A stretch of 64,000 bases of DNA from Acidimicrobiaceae bacterium (GTDB lineage: Bacteria; Actinomycetota; Acidimicrobiia; Acidimicrobiales; UBA8592): NCBI GenBank assembly GCA_024641655.1, contig JAHECR010000005.1, forward strand, positions 50,111 through 114,110, written 5' to 3'. A model generated the notes under the pieces. It was not told where the DNA came from. It was given only the letters and a program-made list of their open reading frames with translations, and ran no database searches. Both the position numbers and the translations under genes were made by a program. Positions 62,502-64,000 of this stretch are shown here, piece after piece. The first letter of the stretch is position 1. Every line of letters begins with the position of its first letter.

Positions 62502-62861
62502 TCACTCGGTGGCGCGTAGGTGACGGTTGTTGCGCGGCTCGGTCCGGTTCTTGGCGTCGGTCAGCTGGCGGACGAGGTCGTCGCGCACTTCGTTGAGGGC
62601 CGTGCCGAAGTTGGCGTCGGTGGACGTGGCCACCAGCCGAGGCTGCCCTGCGATCCATGCCTCGAGCGTCGTGTGTTGGCTGGGCGTGTCGCGCTCTTTC
62701 ACTGTGAGCTGGAGTTCGACGGCCCCGGGGGGAAACGATCGGAGCCGAGCATCGAGGCTTCCCCAGTGCTCGACGATCTCCGCCCGCTCGTTCGCCTGCA
62801 AACCGCTGCCGAGCCGCAGGCTCGCTTCGACCGTGGCCGTCTCGGACTCTTCGCTGTGCAT
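62502..62861 (-). CDS. HPF/RaiA-like (sigma-54 modulation/S30AE) protein
   Basis: 119-aa protein that fits a ribosome-hibernation-factor fold: VELQLTVKERDTPSQHTTLE and FGTALNEVRDDLVRQLTDAK resemble the S30AE beta-alpha pattern ending in a basic helix (KNRTEPRNNRHLR). Long HPF proteins carry a second dimerisation domain, which is absent. If correct it binds the 30S subunit in stationary phase. TAGCGT (62889-62894) is the -10 and TTGGAG the ribosome site. Similarity is moderate. Confidence 0.6.
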   Translation of the reverse strand: MHSEESETATVEASLRLGSGLQANERAEIVEHWGSLDARLRSFPPGAVELQLTVKERDTPSQHTTLEAWIAGQPRLVATSTDANFGTALNEVRDDLVRQLTDAKNRTEPRNNRHLRATE

Positions 62862-62936
62862 TGGATCTCCAAGGCGTCGAAAGCTCGGACGCTATCAGCG
62901 CACCCGCAACGACGGCGGTCGGTCGCCGGTGGCCGG

Positions 62937-63365
62937 TCAGCTCGCGGCCGCCGGGATGGCAACCTGCGCGGTGCCCGGGGCGAGGACCTCGCCGAGGTCG
63001 TCAGTCTCCCAGACGTCGAGGTCGACGATGACCTCGGCGTCGGTGCGTACGACCTTGGTCACCGTGCCACCGGCGCTGAGGGTGCGGCCGCGAAGCAGCG
63101 GGCGGCGAAGGCGGATGTCGAGGAACCGCACCCGACCGGTGGGGCCCATCCACTGCCGCAGCATGGCGTGGAGATAGGCGTGCTCGAGCGGAGCGGGGAT
63201 GAACGACGCGTCGAAGCCCTCGTGGCGGCCGACCTCGTCATCGAGATGGTGACCGACGATGTGCACCGGGTTCACACCCAGATACCTCGCCCAGTGCAGC
63301 AGCGTGCCTTCCCGCGAGAACGAGGGGAGCTCGGCCCCGACGGCGATCGAGTTGCTGTCGAGCAT
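62937..63365 (-). CDS. MaoC-like dehydratase, C-terminal-domain subunit (second copy)
   Basis: 142-aa hotdog protein, paralogue of 594-995 with the same YLHAMLRQW block and a LDVWETDDLGEVLAPGTA tail. The active-site region is HIVGHHLDDE (about 35-44), so the NPIHxD motif is altered, with His40/Asp42 the likely pair. Start is fixed by TGATG overlap with its partner gene, with which it probably forms a heterodimeric enoyl-CoA hydratase. Substrate unknown. Confidence 0.85.
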   Translation of the reverse strand: MLDSNSIAVGAELPSFSREGTLLHWARYLGVNPVHIVGHHLDDEVGRHEGFDASFIPAPLEHAYLHAMLRQWMGPTGRVRFLDIRLRRPLLRGRTLSAGGTVTKVVRTDAEVIVDLDVWETDDLGEVLAPGTAQVAIPAAAS

Positions 63366-63889
63366 CAATACCTCACGAACACCGTGTCGACCGTCTTGAC
63401 CCATTCACCGCGTTGATTCGTGAACGCCTCCGACAGCGTCGTGTAGAGCTGGAGCCCCATGCGCCCCTCTCGCTCGAAGTACTCGGTGATGCTCGTCGTC
63501 GTCTCGATGACGTCGCCGGGGCGCATCCTGGTTCCGCTGTAGCGGGCGCGGATCTCCCCTTGCAGCACCGCGATGAACGGTGGCGGCTCGACACCGAGCT
63601 CGACCTCGAAGGCCCCGACCTTGGGCGGCGGAGCCGAGTCCTCGAGGGTCCCGTGCTTGGGGTTTGCGACCATCCACGCCGTCGGATTGAACTCGTCGGG
63701 AGCGACGATCCCGCCGAGCGCGACCGTCACCGGGTCGTCGTCGTCCCAGTATTCGGGCGGCGGGATCATCGGGTAGTAGATGGCGAGCGCCCAACGACGG
63801 ATGTCCGACGCAGCAATCGGGAACGAGGTCTCCGCGCTCATCGGCACACCCACGATGGCGCGCATCTGTTCGGTGATCAGCGTTCGCAC
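63365..63889 (-). CDS. MaoC-like (FAS1-type) dehydratase, N-terminal-domain subunit (second copy)
   Basis: 174-aa paralogue of 67-594: SDIRRWALAIYYPMIPPPEY, GGIVAPDEFNPTAW and RMRPGDVIETTTS in the same positions. It forms the second copy of the split hydratase with the gene that overlaps it by one base. The GTG at 63889 lies 6 nt after TAGGGT (63896-63901), again nearly leaderless. The two pairs point toward each other across the window's ends, so they flank this whole region. Confidence 0.87.
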   Translation of the reverse strand: MRTLITEQMRAIVGVPMSAETSFPIAASDIRRWALAIYYPMIPPPEYWDDDDPVTVALGGIVAPDEFNPTAWMVANPKHGTLEDSAPPPKVGAFEVELGVEPPPFIAVLQGEIRARYSGTRMRPGDVIETTTSITEYFEREGRMGLQLYTTLSEAFTNQRGEWVKTVDTVFVRY

Positions 63890-63895
63890 GTCCCA

Positions 63896-63901
63896 ACCCT
63901 A
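63896..63901 (-). promoter_or_regulatory. -10 box TAGGGT of a near-leaderless promoter
   Basis: TAGGGT on the minus strand ends 6 nt before the GTG start at 63889. Confidence 0.5.
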
Positions 63902-63972
63902 ACCCCATGCCGGGGGACGGGGCGGCGCCCCCGAGGGACCCATCGGGCGCCACGAGGCGATTGAAGGCGTAT

Positions 63973-64000
63973 ATGGTCAGCTTCAGCAACATCAGCGGAA
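63973..64000 (+). CDS. Possible start of a gene running off the window
   Basis: ATG at 63973 with GAAGG 5 nt upstream opens a frame MVSFSNISG that is cut by the window end. Divergent from the hydratase pair. Too short to identify. Confidence 0.2.

Overview
The window is a 64-kb, high-GC chromosomal stretch from an actinobacterium. The gene content (many MaoC-type hydratases, amidohydrolases, acyl-CoA dehydrogenases, SDRs, an LLM-class and a deazaflavin-type oxidoreductase, a DUF35/thiolase-like pair) and the TANNNT -10 boxes placed 6-7 nt before start codons fit an Acidimicrobiia-like organism with a catabolic, lipid- or xenobiotic-oriented lifestyle. That placement is inference from family content, not a database result. 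I see no rRNA or tRNA gene, insertion sequence, integrase, prophage or CRISPR array, so this reads as core or regional accessory chromosome.

Layout. 0-16 kb: a MaoC hydratase pair, a double-hotdog protein, a cold-shock protein, a methyltransferase, an LLM oxidoreductase, a VOC protein, a DDN-type protein, a ClC chloride transporter with CBS domains behind a 16-codon leader ORF, three amidohydrolase-2 proteins, glucose-6-phosphate dehydrogenase, a cupin-like protein and a tiny Lys-rich protein. 15.5-18.5 kb: a RelA/SpoT-type (p)ppGpp synthetase and an MFS exporter. 18.5-29.2 kb: two divergent gene arms. The leftward arm carries an acetyl-CoA-synthetase-like ligase, 2-oxoacid dehydrogenase E1alpha, E1beta and E2, then an acyl carrier protein. 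The rightward arm carries an L,D-transpeptidase lipoprotein, an MBOAT acyltransferase, an SGNH/DUF459 protein, an M15-like peptidase and a second acyl carrier protein. 29-34 kb: a P2A calcium-type ATPase and an amino-acid permease with an unusual fused C-terminal domain. 34-46 kb: acyl-CoA metabolism (ligase, dehydrogenases, enoyl-CoA hydratase, gamma carbonic anhydrase, metallohydrolase, DUF35, thiolase-like protein, SDR, amidohydrolase) plus a GT1 glycosyltransferase. 46-49 kb: a MacB/LolE-like ABC exporter. 49-53 kb: a decayed deacylase, a 2-hydroxyacid dehydrogenase and three SDR-type genes. 53-62.5 kb: sulfur metabolism (CysNC, CysD, an Rrf2 regulator, then a flavoprotein reductase, SQR-like protein, TusE/DsrC-like and DsrE-like proteins), interrupted by a thioesterase and a phosphotransferase. 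The window ends with a second MaoC hydratase pair, a mirror image of the first.

How the genes work together. The best candidate for an undescribed system is the 18.5-29.2 kb locus. It combines an AMP-forming ligase, a dedicated 2-oxoacid dehydrogenase lacking E3, two paralogous carrier proteins, and an MBOAT-SGNH pair with two cell-wall enzymes. The parts recall a Dlt/AlgI-like surface acylation pathway with its own acyl-group supply. A second theme is sulfide handling (SQR, TusE-like, DsrE-like) close to sulfate activation (CysD/CysNC) under a probable Rrf2-type operator. Several genes are decayed remnants (about 3.9, 44.6, 49.4 and possibly 51.8 kb), showing active turnover of catabolic genes.
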